DNA of 59,416 nt from Nevskia sp. (GCF_023266035.1 NZ_JAHFRY010000009.1:1-59416), one strand, 5' to 3'; shown: positions 8,427-18,425, counted from the stretch's first letter. Numbers and translations are program-made. The notes: generated by a model from the letters alone, not told the origin.

Positions 8427-9236
8427 ATGAACATGGACCCGATCGAGTACCGCATCCACGGCAGCGATCTGCAGTACGTCGAAGTGCGCCTGGCCCCCGG
8501 CCGCTGCGCGGTTTCCGAGCCGGGCGCGATGATGTATGTCGACGACGACGTGCAGGTCTCCACCGAGATCGGCGACGGCAGCGGTCGCGAAACCCACTTC
8601 CTCAGCCGCCTGTGGCGCGGCGTGCGCCGCAAGTTCAGCGGCGAATCGCTGTTCACTTCGATCTACCGCAACGACGCCGCTGCTGATCGCCGCGTCGCCT
8701 TCGCCGCGCCCGGCCCGGGGCAGATCGTGCCGATCGACCTCGCCGCATCCGGCGGCACCTTGATCGTCCAGCGCGGCGCCTTTCTGGCCGGTGCGCGCGG
8801 CGTCGAAGTGGGCCTGGCCTGGCAGAAGCGCATCAGAGTCGGCCTGTTCGGCGGCGAGGGATTCATCATGCAGAAGCTCACCGGCGATGGTGTGGCCTTC
8901 GTCCACGCCAGCGGCGCGCTGACCGAAATGCAACTGGCGCCTGGCCAGAGCCTGAGAGTCGATACCGGCTGCCTCGTGGCGCTGCAAAGCTCGGTGCGCT
9001 ACGACATCAAGTACGCCGGCAAGATCAAGACCGCGCTATTCGGCGGCGAAGGCCTGTTCTTCGCCCAGCTGTCCGGTCCCGGCACCATCTGGCTGCAATC
9101 GATGCCGCTGAAACGCCTGAGCCGCACCTTGCTCGGCATGGCGATGACCGCGAATCCACGCGGCCGGATCGTCTGGTTCCTGATCGTCGTCGCCTTCGCG
9201 GTGATCAACATCCTGACCATGGACATGCCGGTCTGA
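8427..9236 (+). CDS. AIM24/TIGR00266 family protein
   Basis: A 269-residue protein of the conserved TIGR00266/AIM24 family: an all-beta fold with repeated glycine-rich strands (MQKLTGDGVAF, LFFAQLSGPGTIWLQS) and the YEVRLAPG-like N-terminus. A single hydrophobic segment near the C-terminus (about residues 248-264) may anchor it to the membrane. The biochemical role of bacterial members is unknown. One base separates its stop from the next gene, an M48 protease, so the two are almost certainly one operon. Confidence 0.8.
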   Translation: MNMDPIEYRIHGSDLQYVEVRLAPGRCAVSEPGAMMYVDDDVQVSTEIGDGSGRETHFLSRLWRGVRRKFSGESLFTSIYRNDAAADRRVAFAAPGPGQIVPIDLAASGGTLIVQRGAFLAGARGVEVGLAWQKRIRVGLFGGEGFIMQKLTGDGVAFVHASGALTEMQLAPGQSLRVDTGCLVALQSSVRYDIKYAGKIKTALFGGEGLFFAQLSGPGTIWLQSMPLKRLSRTLLGMAMTANPRGRIVWFLIVVAFAVINILTMDMPV

Positions 9237-9237
9237 G

Positions 9238-10341
9238 ATGAGCCCGCACTTCGCCGCGCTGCTCTATGGCCGCGACCTGCCGCCGGCCGGGCTGAAGGTC
9301 AGCGCGCAGTTCGTCGGCAATCGCCTGCAGGTCGGCGGCGATCTGCGGCTGGAAGCGACAGCTGATGCGATCACCGTCGAAACCGGTGGCTTCGATCACG
9401 ACACGCTCTACCTCGGTTGGACCGACGTCACGCGCGGCCGGCTGTCGCTGGCCCCCCTCGATATGGTGGCGCGCGCCACCCTGATCGCCAGCGCACCGGC
9501 CACGCTTGAAGCAGCGCTGCGCCGCCATGTTCGCAGCGGCCGGAACGATCGTGGCAAGTGGCTGCTGCTCGGCGGGCTGGCGGCAAGCCTGGCCGTGCTG
9601 GTGATCAGCGTGGTGCTTGGCTACGGGCTGATCGTCGACTGGGCGGTGCGCATGGTGCCGACCGAGGTCGAGGAAAAGCTCGGCAAGTCGACGATGGCCG
9701 AGCTGCGGCAGTCCGGAAAGCTGCTCGACAGCGGGCCCGCCGTCGATGCCGTCAGCAGCATCGGCAACCAGCTCACCGCCGGCTCGCGCTACCACTATCA
9801 CTGGGCGGTGCTTGAAGACTCGAGCATCAACGCCTTCGCCGCGCCCGGCGGCTATGTCGTTGTTCATCGCGGCCTGATCCTCGCGGCAAAGACGCCCGAG
9901 GAACTGGCCGGCGTGCTCGCGCACGAAGTGCAGCACGTCGAGAATCGCCACACGCTGAAGGCGATGGTCAACGGCCTCGGCTGGGCGACGATGGCCACCG
10001 TGCTGCTCGGCGATGTCAGCGCCGTGGCCGGCATGCTCGCCTACCAGGTCGGCACCACGCACTACAGCCGCGATCTCGAAACCGAAGCCGATAGCCAGGG
10101 CCTGGCAGCGCTGGTTCGCGCCGACATCGCGCCCGAAGGCATGGCGACGTTTTTCCGGACCTTGGCCAAGGAAGCTCCGCAGATGCCGATCGCGCTGCTG
10201 TCCAGCCATCCGGCCACCGAGGAGCGGATTGCGGCGATCGAGGCCGGCATCAAAGCGCTGCCGAAGAAGGACTACCCGCCGCTGGCGATCGACTGGCCGG
10301 CGGTGAAAGCCAGCCTCGAACCGGACGACAAGGCGCCCTAG
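9238..10341 (+). CDS. Membrane-anchored M48 family zinc metalloprotease
   Basis: A 367-residue protein. Residues 1-100 form an uncharacterised N-terminal domain. A transmembrane helix lies at about 103-126 (WLLLGGLAASLAVLVISVVL). The M48 peptidase domain follows, with HEVQH (about residue 225) and the third ligand Glu in LETEADSQGL. Related to the BepA/YcaL/Oma1-type proteases that act on envelope proteins. The pairing with the AIM24-like protein suggests a membrane-quality-control role, but this is inference. Confidence 0.88.
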   Translation: MSPHFAALLYGRDLPPAGLKVSAQFVGNRLQVGGDLRLEATADAITVETGGFDHDTLYLGWTDVTRGRLSLAPLDMVARATLIASAPATLEAALRRHVRSGRNDRGKWLLLGGLAASLAVLVISVVLGYGLIVDWAVRMVPTEVEEKLGKSTMAELRQSGKLLDSGPAVDAVSSIGNQLTAGSRYHYHWAVLEDSSINAFAAPGGYVVVHRGLILAAKTPEELAGVLAHEVQHVENRHTLKAMVNGLGWATMATVLLGDVSAVAGMLAYQVGTTHYSRDLETEADSQGLAALVRADIAPEGMATFFRTLAKEAPQMPIALLSSHPATEERIAAIEAGIKALPKKDYPPLAIDWPAVKASLEPDDKAP

Positions 10342-10413
10342 AAATCGCCTGCGGCTTGAACCGGCCGCGTTCAGCGCAACATACCGCTGCCTACCACTCC
10401 GGATCGCCCCGCC

Positions 10414-12261
10414 TTGTCCCGTCCCGGCCACCGCCGCACACCCCTAGATTCAGGACTGGCCGGCGACGCTGCCGAAGACGCCGTCGTCGAGCCGTCGCTA
10501 GCCAAGGCGCTGGTCGCGCTGAAACCTTATCTCGCCGAGTTTCCCGGCCGCCTCACGGTGGCGCTGAGCCTGCTGTTCATCGCCAAGATCGCCGGCGTCT
10601 GGCTGCCGCAGCTGATGAAGCAGCTGGTCGATGGCCTTGGTCCGCGTGAAGGCCTGGCGCTGGTGGTGCCCGCCGCCCTGCTGCTCGCCTACGGTGCTTT
10701 CCGCTTCCTGAATGTGCTGCTCGGCGAACTGCGCGATCTGGTCTTCGGCCGGGTCGCCGAGCGCGCTCAACGCCGGGCCGCGCTGAAAGTATTCGAGCAT
10801 CTGCATCGGCTCGATCTGGAATTCCATCTGTCTCGGCGCACCGGCGCGCTCAGTCGAGATATCGAGCGCGGCGTCGACGGCATCAGCTTCCTGCTGCGCT
10901 TTCTGACCTTCAACATCGTGCCGACGCTGTTCGAGATCGCACTGGTCGCCGGCATTCTGTGGAAGCAGTACGACGGCCGGTTCGCGGCGATCGCCGGCGT
11001 TTCGGTGGTGCTCTATGTCGCGTTTTCCGTCTGGGTGACCGAGTGGCGCACCAAATTCGTGCGCGCGGCGAACACCATGGACTCGAAAGCCAACACTCGC
11101 GCGATCGATTCCCTGCTCAACTACGAAACGGTCAAGTACTTCGGCAACGAACGCTGGGAAGCCGAGCGCTACGACGACAGCATGGCCGCCTGGGAACGCG
11201 CGACCTCGCAGAACCGGATGTCCCTGTCGGCGTTGAACACCGGCCAGGCGCTGATCGTCGCCGGGTCGATCACGGCGATGATGTGGCTGGCAGCGGCCGA
11301 AGTGGTCGGCGGTGCGATGACCGTCGGTGGCTTCGTCGCCGTCAATGCCTACATGATCCAGCTGTTCGTGCCGCTGAACTTCCTCGGCTTCGTCTACCGC
11401 GAAATCCGCCGCGCGCTGACCGACATGCAGAAGATGTTCGGCCTGATCGAACAGCCGGCAAAGATCGTCGATGCGCCCGATGCCATGCCGCTGCTGCGCA
11501 CCAGCGGTGGCAGCCCGGCGATCCGCTTCGATGACGTGCGCTTCGGTTACAGCGCGGCCCGCAACATCCTGAGCGGCGTCAGCTTCGTGATCGCGCCTGG
11601 CAAGAAACTCGCGGTGGTCGGCGCCAGCGGCGCCGGCAAATCGACCTTGGCCCGGCTGCTGTTCCGCTTCTACGATCCGGATCACGGCTCGATCAGCATC
11701 GACGGCGTCGACCTGCGCGCAATGCCGCAGGACAGCCTGCGCCGGCTGATCGGCGTGGTGCCGCAAGACACCGTGCTGTTCAACGACACCATCGAATACA
11801 ACATCGCCTACGGCCGGCCGGGCGCGACCCGCGCCGAAGTCGAGCGCGCCGCCAAGCTGGCCCATCTCGACGGCTTCATCGCCCGCCTGCCGCAGGGCTA
11901 CGAGACGCACGTGGGCGAGCGCGGTCTCAAAGTCTCCGGTGGCGAGAAGCAGCGCATCGCGATCGCCCGTGCCTTGCTCAAGGACCCGCCGATCCTGATC
12001 CTGGATGAAGCAACTTCGTCGCTGGATTCGCGTGCCGAGGCAGCGATTCTCGACGCCCTGCAGGCAGCCACCGAGCGGCGCACGACCCTGGTCATCGCCC
12101 ATCGGCTGTCGACGATCACCGATGCCGACACCATCGTCGTGCTCGATCAGGGCGTGGTCGTCGAGCACGGCTCGCACGCCAGCCTGCTGGCCGCGAACGG
12201 CGCTTATGCCCGGCTGTGGAACCTGCAACTTGGCGAGCAGGTTGGCAGCCCTGCGGGGTGA
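10414..12261 (+). CDS. Atm1/HMT1-type ABC exporter (permease-ATPase fusion)
   Basis: A 615-residue half-transporter. The transmembrane domain is at about residues 30-330, with the family-diagnostic stretch NTRAIDSLLNYETVKYFGNE. The nucleotide-binding domain has Walker A GASGAGKST, the signature VSGGEKQR, Walker B LILDEATSS and the H-loop AHRLS. The Atm1 family exports glutathione-linked sulfur compounds or heavy-metal conjugates and acts as a homodimer. Start taken as TTG at 10414; no strong ribosome site is visible, so a later start is possible. Confidence 0.88.
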   Translation: MSRPGHRRTPLDSGLAGDAAEDAVVEPSLAKALVALKPYLAEFPGRLTVALSLLFIAKIAGVWLPQLMKQLVDGLGPREGLALVVPAALLLAYGAFRFLNVLLGELRDLVFGRVAERAQRRAALKVFEHLHRLDLEFHLSRRTGALSRDIERGVDGISFLLRFLTFNIVPTLFEIALVAGILWKQYDGRFAAIAGVSVVLYVAFSVWVTEWRTKFVRAANTMDSKANTRAIDSLLNYETVKYFGNERWEAERYDDSMAAWERATSQNRMSLSALNTGQALIVAGSITAMMWLAAAEVVGGAMTVGGFVAVNAYMIQLFVPLNFLGFVYREIRRALTDMQKMFGLIEQPAKIVDAPDAMPLLRTSGGSPAIRFDDVRFGYSAARNILSGVSFVIAPGKKLAVVGASGAGKSTLARLLFRFYDPDHGSISIDGVDLRAMPQDSLRRLIGVVPQDTVLFNDTIEYNIAYGRPGATRAEVERAAKLAHLDGFIARLPQGYETHVGERGLKVSGGEKQRIAIARALLKDPPILILDEATSSLDSRAEAAILDALQAATERRTTLVIAHRLSTITDADTIVVLDQGVVVEHGSHASLLAANGAYARLWNLQLGEQVGSPAG

Positions 12262-12525
12262 CTGCATCGCCCGCTTCGTCAGTTGCGGAAGACGCTGGTC
12301 ATCACTGTTGCGCCCTGCGATGATCCGACGGAAATCAATTCATCTGCTTGCAATATTTCGCGCAAGTGCTTTGATCCGTGGACAAAATCGTTTAGCAGGT
12401 CGGGCGTCGCGCGCGATGCCCCATAAAGTGGCAACCATGATCCCTGACCCTTCCAGCAAGCACGTCTGTGCCCGGCGCGCGCGCCTTGCGCCGCCGAGCT
12501 GCGCCGTGACCGAAGGGCAGCGCGA

Positions 12526-14622
12526 GTGGTGAACGGCAACCCGAAAGTGGTGAGCCTGCTGCGCGGCAAGAGCAAAGCTGCCGAGGGCACGGTTCAGCTG
12601 GTGGAGACGCTGCGCCTGCAGGTGGTCGAAGCCCTGCGCGAGCGGCTCAATATCATGTTCGACGGCGCCGACGATCTGCTCTTCGAGTTCGCCGAACGCG
12701 CCACCAACAACCAGGATCGTCGTCTGTTCTTCGACACCATGCGGGCCGTGCGTCTCGACCGCAAGAACATGACCACGCGGTTCTGCGACCACTACAGCAA
12801 GGGCTTCGATGCAGCGTTTCCAGTCGCCGGCAGCCGGGAAGCTGACGGCGAGCTGAGCCTGCAGAAGAACGAAGCCGTCGAGCTCGACATCGCCGTCTCG
12901 AACATGGCGGCCAAGGCCGAGGGTCTCTACAAGACCACGCTCTGGGATATTGGCGGGCGGGTCAAGACGCTGGTCGAGAACCATCACGCGCCGATGTCGA
13001 TCGACGCGCTGGCACCGCTGACCATCTGCCGCGCGTTCCGCTCGGCAGCCGAAACCCTGAACGTCGGCTCGGACGTCGAACTGGTGGTGTTCAAGCTGTT
13101 CGATCGCCTGGTGATCAGCGAACTCGCCGATCTCTACTTCAAGGCGCTGAATTTCCTGAAGCAGCACGGCGTGCAGTCCGCTCACTCAGGCTACGGGCCA
13201 GGCCATGTGCCGAACGCGCGCCCGGGCGGCACACTGAGCGGAGACATGCCGAACGGCGAAGCCGCCGCCACGCATGCGCCGCGCGGCTTCTCCGATCAAT
13301 TTGGCCAGACCGCAGCCCAGCCGGAGTTTCGCGCGCCGGCCGGCCTTGCCGCATCGATGATGACCTCGCCGGCCCTCGACCCGCAGTCACTGGCCAGCCT
13401 GCAACGCCTCTCCGCGACGCCGCCCGATGCCGCCGCGTACTCGAACGCCAGCCTCGCCGCCGATCTCGCCGCCGCTTCGCAAGGCATGACGATCCTCGGC
13501 TGGACGCCGCGCCAGACCGCCGCCTATGTGCAGCGCGCCAGTCTGGTCGGCCACATGTTCAACGACATCCTCGCCGACCCGCACCTGCCGAACTCGCTGC
13601 GCGTGCAGTTCGACGGCTTGCGCCTGTCGACGATGAAAGTGGCGCTGAAGGACATCGCCTTCATCAGCGATCCGGATCATCCGGTCAGAGGCCTGATCAA
13701 CGAACTGGCGACCATGGCCTCGACGGCCAGAACCGGCGGCTCGGAGCATCGGGCCCGCATCGCCGAGCTGGTGTCGCAGATCCAGCAGCAGTTCGATATC
13801 GCCGCCGAATCGCTGCGCAAGCCGCCGCCGGAGATCGAGCTGATCGCCACCGATCAGGCCGAACGCTTCATCGAAGAGCAGATGGCCCAGACGGCCACGC
13901 GCCGTCAGGCGATCGTCGCCAAGGTGCGCCGGATCATCGCCGGTGAACTGCACTTGCGAACCTCCGGCACCACGATCAGCGACGAAGTGCGGCCGCTGCT
14001 GAACTCGCTGTGGGCGCCGATGATGGCGATGCACCTGCTGCATCACGGGCCCGAAAGCGCCGAATGGAAACAGGGCTTCGCCGAGCTCGATCAGATCGTC
14101 GCGATGCTCGATCCGGCCCGCGACGATCAGCGCAGCGAGGCGCTGCGGCGCGAGCTGCGTGCCGAACTGGCCACCGCGTTCAAGGCCGTCGGCCTCGCTG
14201 AAGGCCGCATCAACGATGCGCTGAACGGCTTCGAGGCCGCGCTCGGCAAGTTGATTCATCCGGGCCAGCCGAACCAGCCGCCTGCCGAGCCGTCACCGGA
14301 TGCTGTGCCGCCGCCAGTACTGCATGCCGCCACCGCTGCCGACGCGACCGAAAACGTCACCGAGCTGCTCGAACAACTGGTGCAGCCCGGCGCCTGGTTC
14401 CTGGTCCACGATCACGATCGCAACGAAGGACGCTGGATGAAAGCGGTGGCCTATTACGCCGGCCTCGACTGCGCCGCCTTCGCCGAATTCGATGGCAGCA
14501 ATACCCTGCTGCTAAAGTCGCGGATGCTGCTCGACGATCTGCTCGTCCGGCGCACCGTGCCGATCGATCTCGACCCGGCCGCCCGCGCCGCGCTCGACCG
14601 CTACCTGGCCCGCGCAGCCTGA
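12526..14622 (+). CDS. DUF1631 family protein
   Basis: A 698-residue cytoplasmic protein. The N-terminal signature (DGADDLLFEFAERATNNQDRRLFFDTMRAVR) and overall plan match DUF1631. The low-complexity middle (about 215-310) is Ala/Pro rich. The last 100 residues (GAWFLVHDHDRNEGRWMKAVAYYAG) look like a PilZ-type beta barrel, though I see no clear RxxxR c-di-GMP motif. Starts at GTG 12526 (a second GTG follows directly) behind a GAAGGG ribosome site. Function unknown. The 264 bp upstream is free of genes and probably holds its promoter. Confidence 0.8.
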   Translation: MVNGNPKVVSLLRGKSKAAEGTVQLVETLRLQVVEALRERLNIMFDGADDLLFEFAERATNNQDRRLFFDTMRAVRLDRKNMTTRFCDHYSKGFDAAFPVAGSREADGELSLQKNEAVELDIAVSNMAAKAEGLYKTTLWDIGGRVKTLVENHHAPMSIDALAPLTICRAFRSAAETLNVGSDVELVVFKLFDRLVISELADLYFKALNFLKQHGVQSAHSGYGPGHVPNARPGGTLSGDMPNGEAAATHAPRGFSDQFGQTAAQPEFRAPAGLAASMMTSPALDPQSLASLQRLSATPPDAAAYSNASLAADLAAASQGMTILGWTPRQTAAYVQRASLVGHMFNDILADPHLPNSLRVQFDGLRLSTMKVALKDIAFISDPDHPVRGLINELATMASTARTGGSEHRARIAELVSQIQQQFDIAAESLRKPPPEIELIATDQAERFIEEQMAQTATRRQAIVAKVRRIIAGELHLRTSGTTISDEVRPLLNSLWAPMMAMHLLHHGPESAEWKQGFAELDQIVAMLDPARDDQRSEALRRELRAELATAFKAVGLAEGRINDALNGFEAALGKLIHPGQPNQPPAEPSPDAVPPPVLHAATAADATENVTELLEQLVQPGAWFLVHDHDRNEGRWMKAVAYYAGLDCAAFAEFDGSNTLLLKSRMLLDDLLVRRTVPIDLDPAARAALDRYLARAA

Positions 14623-14688
14623 TCGTTGTCGGCCGTCCGAGCCGGCATTCGTAGTGCACTCCCGGCAATAAAGCCGCCGCAGCATCTT

Positions 14689-14705
14689 CCCGGCACCGGG
14701 CTTTT
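14689..14705 (+). terminator. Weak terminator-like hairpin after the DUF1631 gene
   Basis: A 4-bp stem CCCG/CGGG with a GCAC loop followed by CTTTT, 66 bases after the DUF1631 stop. The short stem and short T-run make this only a possible intrinsic terminator. Confidence 0.3.
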
Positions 14706-14747
14706 GCACTAAGTTGAGGCGAGGCGACCGCTCAAGGTCTGAGAGGG

Positions 14748-14768
14748 CCGGATCGAAGCTTGATCCGG
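14748..14768. repeat. Inverted repeat in the leader of the acyltransferase gene
   Basis: CCGGATC and GATCCGG form a perfect 7-bp inverted repeat with a 7-base loop, 53 bases before the likely start codon of the PlsC-like gene. It could be an operator or a leader hairpin. There is no T-run after it. Confidence 0.4.
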
Positions 14769-14821
14769 TCTTCAATCAGACCAGCAGGTCAACCGCTCAG
14801 AAGAAAATCGACCCCACACTC

Positions 14822-15655
14822 ATGCTCAGTCTCGGCTCGCTCGACGTGAAGCAGCGCATTGCCGCCAAGCTGGTCACAGCGGACATCGAAGCCTTGGTGG
14901 CCAGCATTCCGAAGCCGGTCGGCAGCTTCGGCTATGACCCTTGGGGCTACAACGAAGACACCTTCAAGCTTGCCCTCGGCGCCGCGAAGCTGCTCTACGA
15001 CCACTACTTCCGGGTCACCGCGCACGGCCTGAAAAACATCCCCAGCGAAGGCCGGGTGCTGATCGTCGGCAATCACAGCGGCCAGTTGCCGATGGATGGC
15101 CTGCTGGTCGGCGTCGCCGCCGCGACCAACCCGCACGGCCCGCGTCTGGCGCGGGCGATGATCGAGCGCTTCTTCCCCACCGTGCCCTGGCTCGGCAATT
15201 TCCTGAACGCGCTCGGCGGCGTCATCGGCGATCCGGTGAACTGCTCGAAGATGCTCGACATGGATGAGGCGATCATCGTCTACCCGGAAGGCATTCGCGG
15301 CTCCGGCAAGCTGTATCGCAAGCGTTACCAGCTGCAACGCTTCGGCAATGGCTTCATGCATCTGGCGATGAACCACCACGCGCCGATCGTGCCGGTGGGC
15401 ATCGTCGGCTGCGAGGAAACCATGCCCGCCGTCATCAATCTGGCACCAATCGCGAAGCTGCTCGGCCTGCCCTATCTGCCGATCGTGCCCAGCCTGCTGC
15501 CGCTGCCGGCGCGGGTGTATCTGAATTTCGGCAAGCCGATGCACTTCTCGCCGGCGGCCAGCGAGGCCGAAGTGACCGAACAGGTGGAAACGGTGAAAAC
15601 CGAACTGCGCCGGCTGATGCAGCTCGGCCTCGACGAACGCACGAGTCTCTACTGA
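14822..15655 (+). CDS. Lysophospholipid/glycerol acyltransferase family protein (PlsC-like)
   Basis: A 277-residue LPLAT-superfamily protein. The catalytic block is [11 protein letters not shown] (about residues 85-95), the NHSG...D variant seen in a subset of bacterial glycerol acyltransferases rather than the plain HX4D. The downstream substrate motif is [11 protein letters not shown]. The start was placed at ATG 14822, where similarity to the family begins. An in-frame start at 14714 would add 36 unremarkable residues. The stop overlaps the start of the following SDR gene (TGATG), so the pair is translationally coupled and probably works on one lipid or polyketide-like product. Confidence 0.82.
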   Translation: MLSLGSLDVKQRIAAKLVTADIEALVASIPKPVGSFGYDPWGYNEDTFKLALGAAKLLYDHYFRVTAHGLKNIPSEGRVLIVGNHSGQLPMDGLLVGVAAATNPHGPRLARAMIERFFPTVPWLGNFLNALGGVIGDPVNCSKMLDMDEAIIVYPEGIRGSGKLYRKRYQLQRFGNGFMHLAMNHHAPIVPVGIVGCEETMPAVINLAPIAKLLGLPYLPIVPSLLPLPARVYLNFGKPMHFSPAASEAEVTEQVETVKTELRRLMQLGLDERTSLY

Positions 15656-16626
15656 TGGCGACCAGAACCGGCAGCCGCGCTGCCCCGAAAAAAACCGTGC
15701 TGGTGACCGGCGCTGCCGGCTCGCTGGCCAAGCGGGTGATCGCCCGCCTGCACGGCCAGTACAACGTCATCGCCGTCGATTTCCGCCGCAAGGTCGAAAC
15801 CGATGCCGGCATCCCGAGCTATCTGGTCGAGCTGCACAAGCGCGGCTTCGAGGACATCTTCGCCAGCCACAAGGTCGATGCGGTGATCCACATCGGCCGC
15901 ATCTTCGCGCACGAGAAAACCCGGCAGCAGCGCTACAACGCCAACGTGCTCGGCTGCAAACGGCTGCTCGACCTGTGCCGCAAGTACAAGGTCGGCCAGG
16001 TGATCATCCATTCGACCTACTACGTCTACGGCGCCAGCGCCTACAACCCGGCGCTGATCGACGAGGATGCGCCGCTGAAGGCCAGCGAGGTGACCCAGGA
16101 TCTGGTCGATTCGGTGGAGCTGGAAAGCCTCGCCAATATCTATCTGTGGAAGCATCCGGAGCTGAACATCACCATTCTGCGGCCCTGCAACGTGCTCGGC
16201 CCGGGTGTGCGCAACACCATGTCGATCCTGCTGTCGCGCAGTCTGGTGCCGGTGCTGCTCGGCTTCTCGCCGCTGATGCAGTTCCTGCACGTCGACGACA
16301 TGACCGACGCGATGATCGCCGCCTTCGAGCAGAACAAGCCGGGCATCTACAACGTCGCCCCGGACGACTACGTGCCGTATCAGGAAGCAGTGACCCAGTG
16401 CGGCTGCCGCAAGCTGCCGGTGCTGTCGATCCCGCCGTCGTTGCCGAAACTGGTGGCCTCGGTGCTGAACTGGAACGCCTTCTTCCCGCCGTATCTGGTC
16501 AACTACTTCAAGTATCCGGTGATCCTCGACGGCCGCCTGTTCCGCGAAACCTTTTCCTGGCGTCCGCGGCGCAATCTCAACGACATCTTCACCTACTACC
16601 GCAAGCAGAAACTCAGCGCGAGCTAG
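15655..16626 (+). CDS. Extended SDR / NAD-dependent epimerase-like protein lacking the YxxxK motif
   Basis: A 323-residue Rossmann protein with the cofactor motif [12 protein letters not shown] (GxxGxxG, about residues 17-27), HSTYYVYG, and [11 protein letters not shown]. In a normal extended SDR the catalytic YxxxK lies about 25 residues before the LRP motif. Here that position reads [10 protein letters not shown] with no Tyr and no Lys, so the usual oxidoreductase/epimerase chemistry is doubtful. It may bind NAD or a lipid-linked substrate only. Coupled to the upstream acyltransferase. Confidence 0.75.
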   Translation: MATRTGSRAAPKKTVLVTGAAGSLAKRVIARLHGQYNVIAVDFRRKVETDAGIPSYLVELHKRGFEDIFASHKVDAVIHIGRIFAHEKTRQQRYNANVLGCKRLLDLCRKYKVGQVIIHSTYYVYGASAYNPALIDEDAPLKASEVTQDLVDSVELESLANIYLWKHPELNITILRPCNVLGPGVRNTMSILLSRSLVPVLLGFSPLMQFLHVDDMTDAMIAAFEQNKPGIYNVAPDDYVPYQEAVTQCGCRKLPVLSIPPSLPKLVASVLNWNAFFPPYLVNYFKYPVILDGRLFRETFSWRPRRNLNDIFTYYRKQKLSAS

Positions 16627-16709
16627 TCTCTACAGCCAGCCGAACCGCCGACGCCGACAGCGGTCTGAGCGCTACCTTTCCAACCCGCCCACTTCTGACA
16701 GGAAACCCC

Positions 16710-17234
16710 ATGAGCAAGGAAAAGACCAAACCGAAGGCCCCCAAGCTGGCGCCAGCCACCAGCGAAGCGACGATCGACATCGGCATCAGCAAGGCCGACC
16801 GTGCCGCGATCGCCCACGGCCTGTCGCGCCTGCTGGCCGACGAGTACACGCTGTATCTGAAGACCCACAACTTCCACTGGAACGTCACCGGGCCGATGTT
16901 CAACACGCTGCACCTGATGTTCATGGGCCAGTACACCGAATCATCGCTGGCCGTGGATCTGGTCGCCGAGCGCATTCGCGCGCTGGGCTTCCCGGCGCCG
17001 GGCACCTACGGCCAGTACGCCAAGCTGTCGAGCATCGACGAAGACGAAGGCGTGCCGGCGGCGATGGACATGGTCAAAAAGCTGGTCAAGGGCCACGAGG
17101 CCTGCGCGAAAACGGCACGTTCGGTGTTCCCGCTCGCCGAAAAGGCCAGCGACGAGCCGACCGCGGACCTGCTGACCCAGCGCCTGCAGCTGCACGAAAA
17201 GACCGCGTGGATGCTGCGCTCGCTGCTCGAATGA
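16710..17234 (+). CDS. dps: Dps-family DNA-binding ferritin-like protein
   Basis: A 174-residue protein with the Dps ferroxidase signature [15 protein letters not shown] (residues about 50-64) and the downstream [11 protein letters not shown] helix holding the Asp/Glu ligands. A Lys/Pro/Ala-rich N-terminal tail of about 20 residues could bind DNA. It oxidises and stores iron with peroxide and protects DNA under stress. The ATG at 16710 has an AGGAAA ribosome site. A clean terminator follows the gene. Confidence 0.93.
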   Translation: MSKEKTKPKAPKLAPATSEATIDIGISKADRAAIAHGLSRLLADEYTLYLKTHNFHWNVTGPMFNTLHLMFMGQYTESSLAVDLVAERIRALGFPAPGTYGQYAKLSSIDEDEGVPAAMDMVKKLVKGHEACAKTARSVFPLAEKASDEPTADLLTQRLQLHEKTAWMLRSLLE

Positions 17235-17262
17235 TCGAGCCGCATAAGCCGTAAAATGAAAG

Positions 17263-17285
17263 GGCCGACAACAGTCGGCCTTTTT
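17263..17285 (+). terminator. Rho-independent terminator of dps
   Basis: GGCCGAC/GTCGGCC, a perfect 7-bp stem with an AACA loop and five Ts directly after it, 28 bases past the dps stop. It separates dps from the ABC ATPase gene. Confidence 0.88.
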
Positions 17286-17302
17286 CTTGCGCACCGTTTC
17301 TC

Positions 17303-18304
17303 ATGGCCACCGCTCCGCTCCTGTCCGTCCGCCGCCTGCGCGTGCTTTATGCCAGGCGCGGCCTGCTGCCCGGGTTCATGTCTGGAGGTCGCCCGGCCGA
17401 CATCCGGGCCATCGACGACCTGCACTTCGACCTTCAGCCTGGCGAGACGCTCGGCATCGTCGGCGAATCCGGCTGCGGCAAATCGACCCTGGCCCGTACC
17501 CTGGTTGGCCTGCAGGAAGCCACCTCGGGCTCGATCCGCTACAACGGCACCGAACTGATCGGCCTGAGCCGCAAGGACTGGCGACCGCTGCGCCGCGACG
17601 TGCAGCTGGTCTTCCAGGACCCGCTCGCTTCCTTGAGCCCGAAGATGAAGATCGTCGACATCGTCGCCGAGCCGCTCAAGGCACTGCGACCGGAGTTCGA
17701 CGCCGCCGACCGGCGCAGCCGGGCGCTGGCGCTGCTCGATCGGGTCGGCCTCGGCCCGGAACTGGCGGATCGCAAGCCGCGCGAGCTGTCCGGTGGCCAG
17801 GGCCAGCGAGTCGGTATCGCCCGGGCGTTGATCGTCGAGCCCAAGCTCTTGATCTGCGACGAGCCGGTCTCGGCACTCGATGTCTCGATCCAGGCACAGA
17901 TCATCAACCTGCTCACCGAGCTGGCCCGCGAACGCAATCTGGCGATGATCTTCATCGCCCACGATCTCGCCGTGGTCCGCCAGCTATCGGACCGCGTGCT
18001 GGTGATGTACCTCGGCAAGGTCATGGAACAGGGCCGCGCCGACAACGTCTACGCCCGGCCCCGCCACCCGTACACGCGGGCGCTGCTCGAAGCCGCCCCG
18101 GTGATCGAAGCCGATGGCAGCAAACCGAAGAAGCGCCGGCTACTCGGCGGTGACACCCCGAACCCGGCCCAGCCGCCGATGGGCTGCGTGTTCCACCCGC
18201 GCTGCCCGCTCGCCGAACACGCCTGCGTGCAGAGCGTGCCGCTGCTGCGGCGGGTAGATGGCGAGCAGTACGCGGCTTGTCACTTCGTGGCGGCTGGTGG
18301 CTAA
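17303..18304 (+). CDS. Oligopeptide/dipeptide ABC transporter ATP-binding protein (DppF/OppF type)
   Basis: A 333-residue ATPase with Walker A GESGCGKST, the Q-loop QDPLASLSP, signature LSGGQGQR and Walker B LLICDEPVSALD. The C-terminal oligopeptide-transporter extension carries the four-Cys cluster (CVFHPRCPLAEHAC...C), which in some DppF homologues binds an Fe-S cluster. No permease (DppB/C), second ATPase (DppD) or binding protein lies nearby, so partners must be elsewhere. The gene starts 18 bases after the dps terminator. Confidence 0.85.
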   Translation: MATAPLLSVRRLRVLYARRGLLPGFMSGGRPADIRAIDDLHFDLQPGETLGIVGESGCGKSTLARTLVGLQEATSGSIRYNGTELIGLSRKDWRPLRRDVQLVFQDPLASLSPKMKIVDIVAEPLKALRPEFDAADRRSRALALLDRVGLGPELADRKPRELSGGQGQRVGIARALIVEPKLLICDEPVSALDVSIQAQIINLLTELARERNLAMIFIAHDLAVVRQLSDRVLVMYLGKVMEQGRADNVYARPRHPYTRALLEAAPVIEADGSKPKKRRLLGGDTPNPAQPPMGCVFHPRCPLAEHACVQSVPLLRRVDGEQYAACHFVAAGG

Positions 18305-18376
18305 GTTCTGCAGGTAGGGTTTTAAGCCGACGGTGCTGGCCTCGTTGGCTACCCGCTGCAACGGCAAACGCGGCCT

Positions 18377-18403
18377 CACGCAAAGAACGCAAAGACGCAG
18401 AGA
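18377..18403. repeat. Short direct repeat (GCAAAG-type) in the repeat island
   Basis: Two near-copies of a 10-base unit (CGCAAAGAA / CGCAAAGAC) followed by CGCAGAGAG. Similar GCAAAGACGC strings are common non-coding repeats in many proteobacterial genomes. It belongs to a cluster of repeats filling 18305-18613, where I see no gene. Confidence 0.5.
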
Positions 18404-18425
18404 GAAGCCGAAGACAAATAGGTAG

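Noticed and set aside
7190-8656. 488-codon minus-strand open frame opposite the L,D-transpeptidase
   Set aside because: A shadow of two well-supported plus-strand genes, with no recognisable domain.
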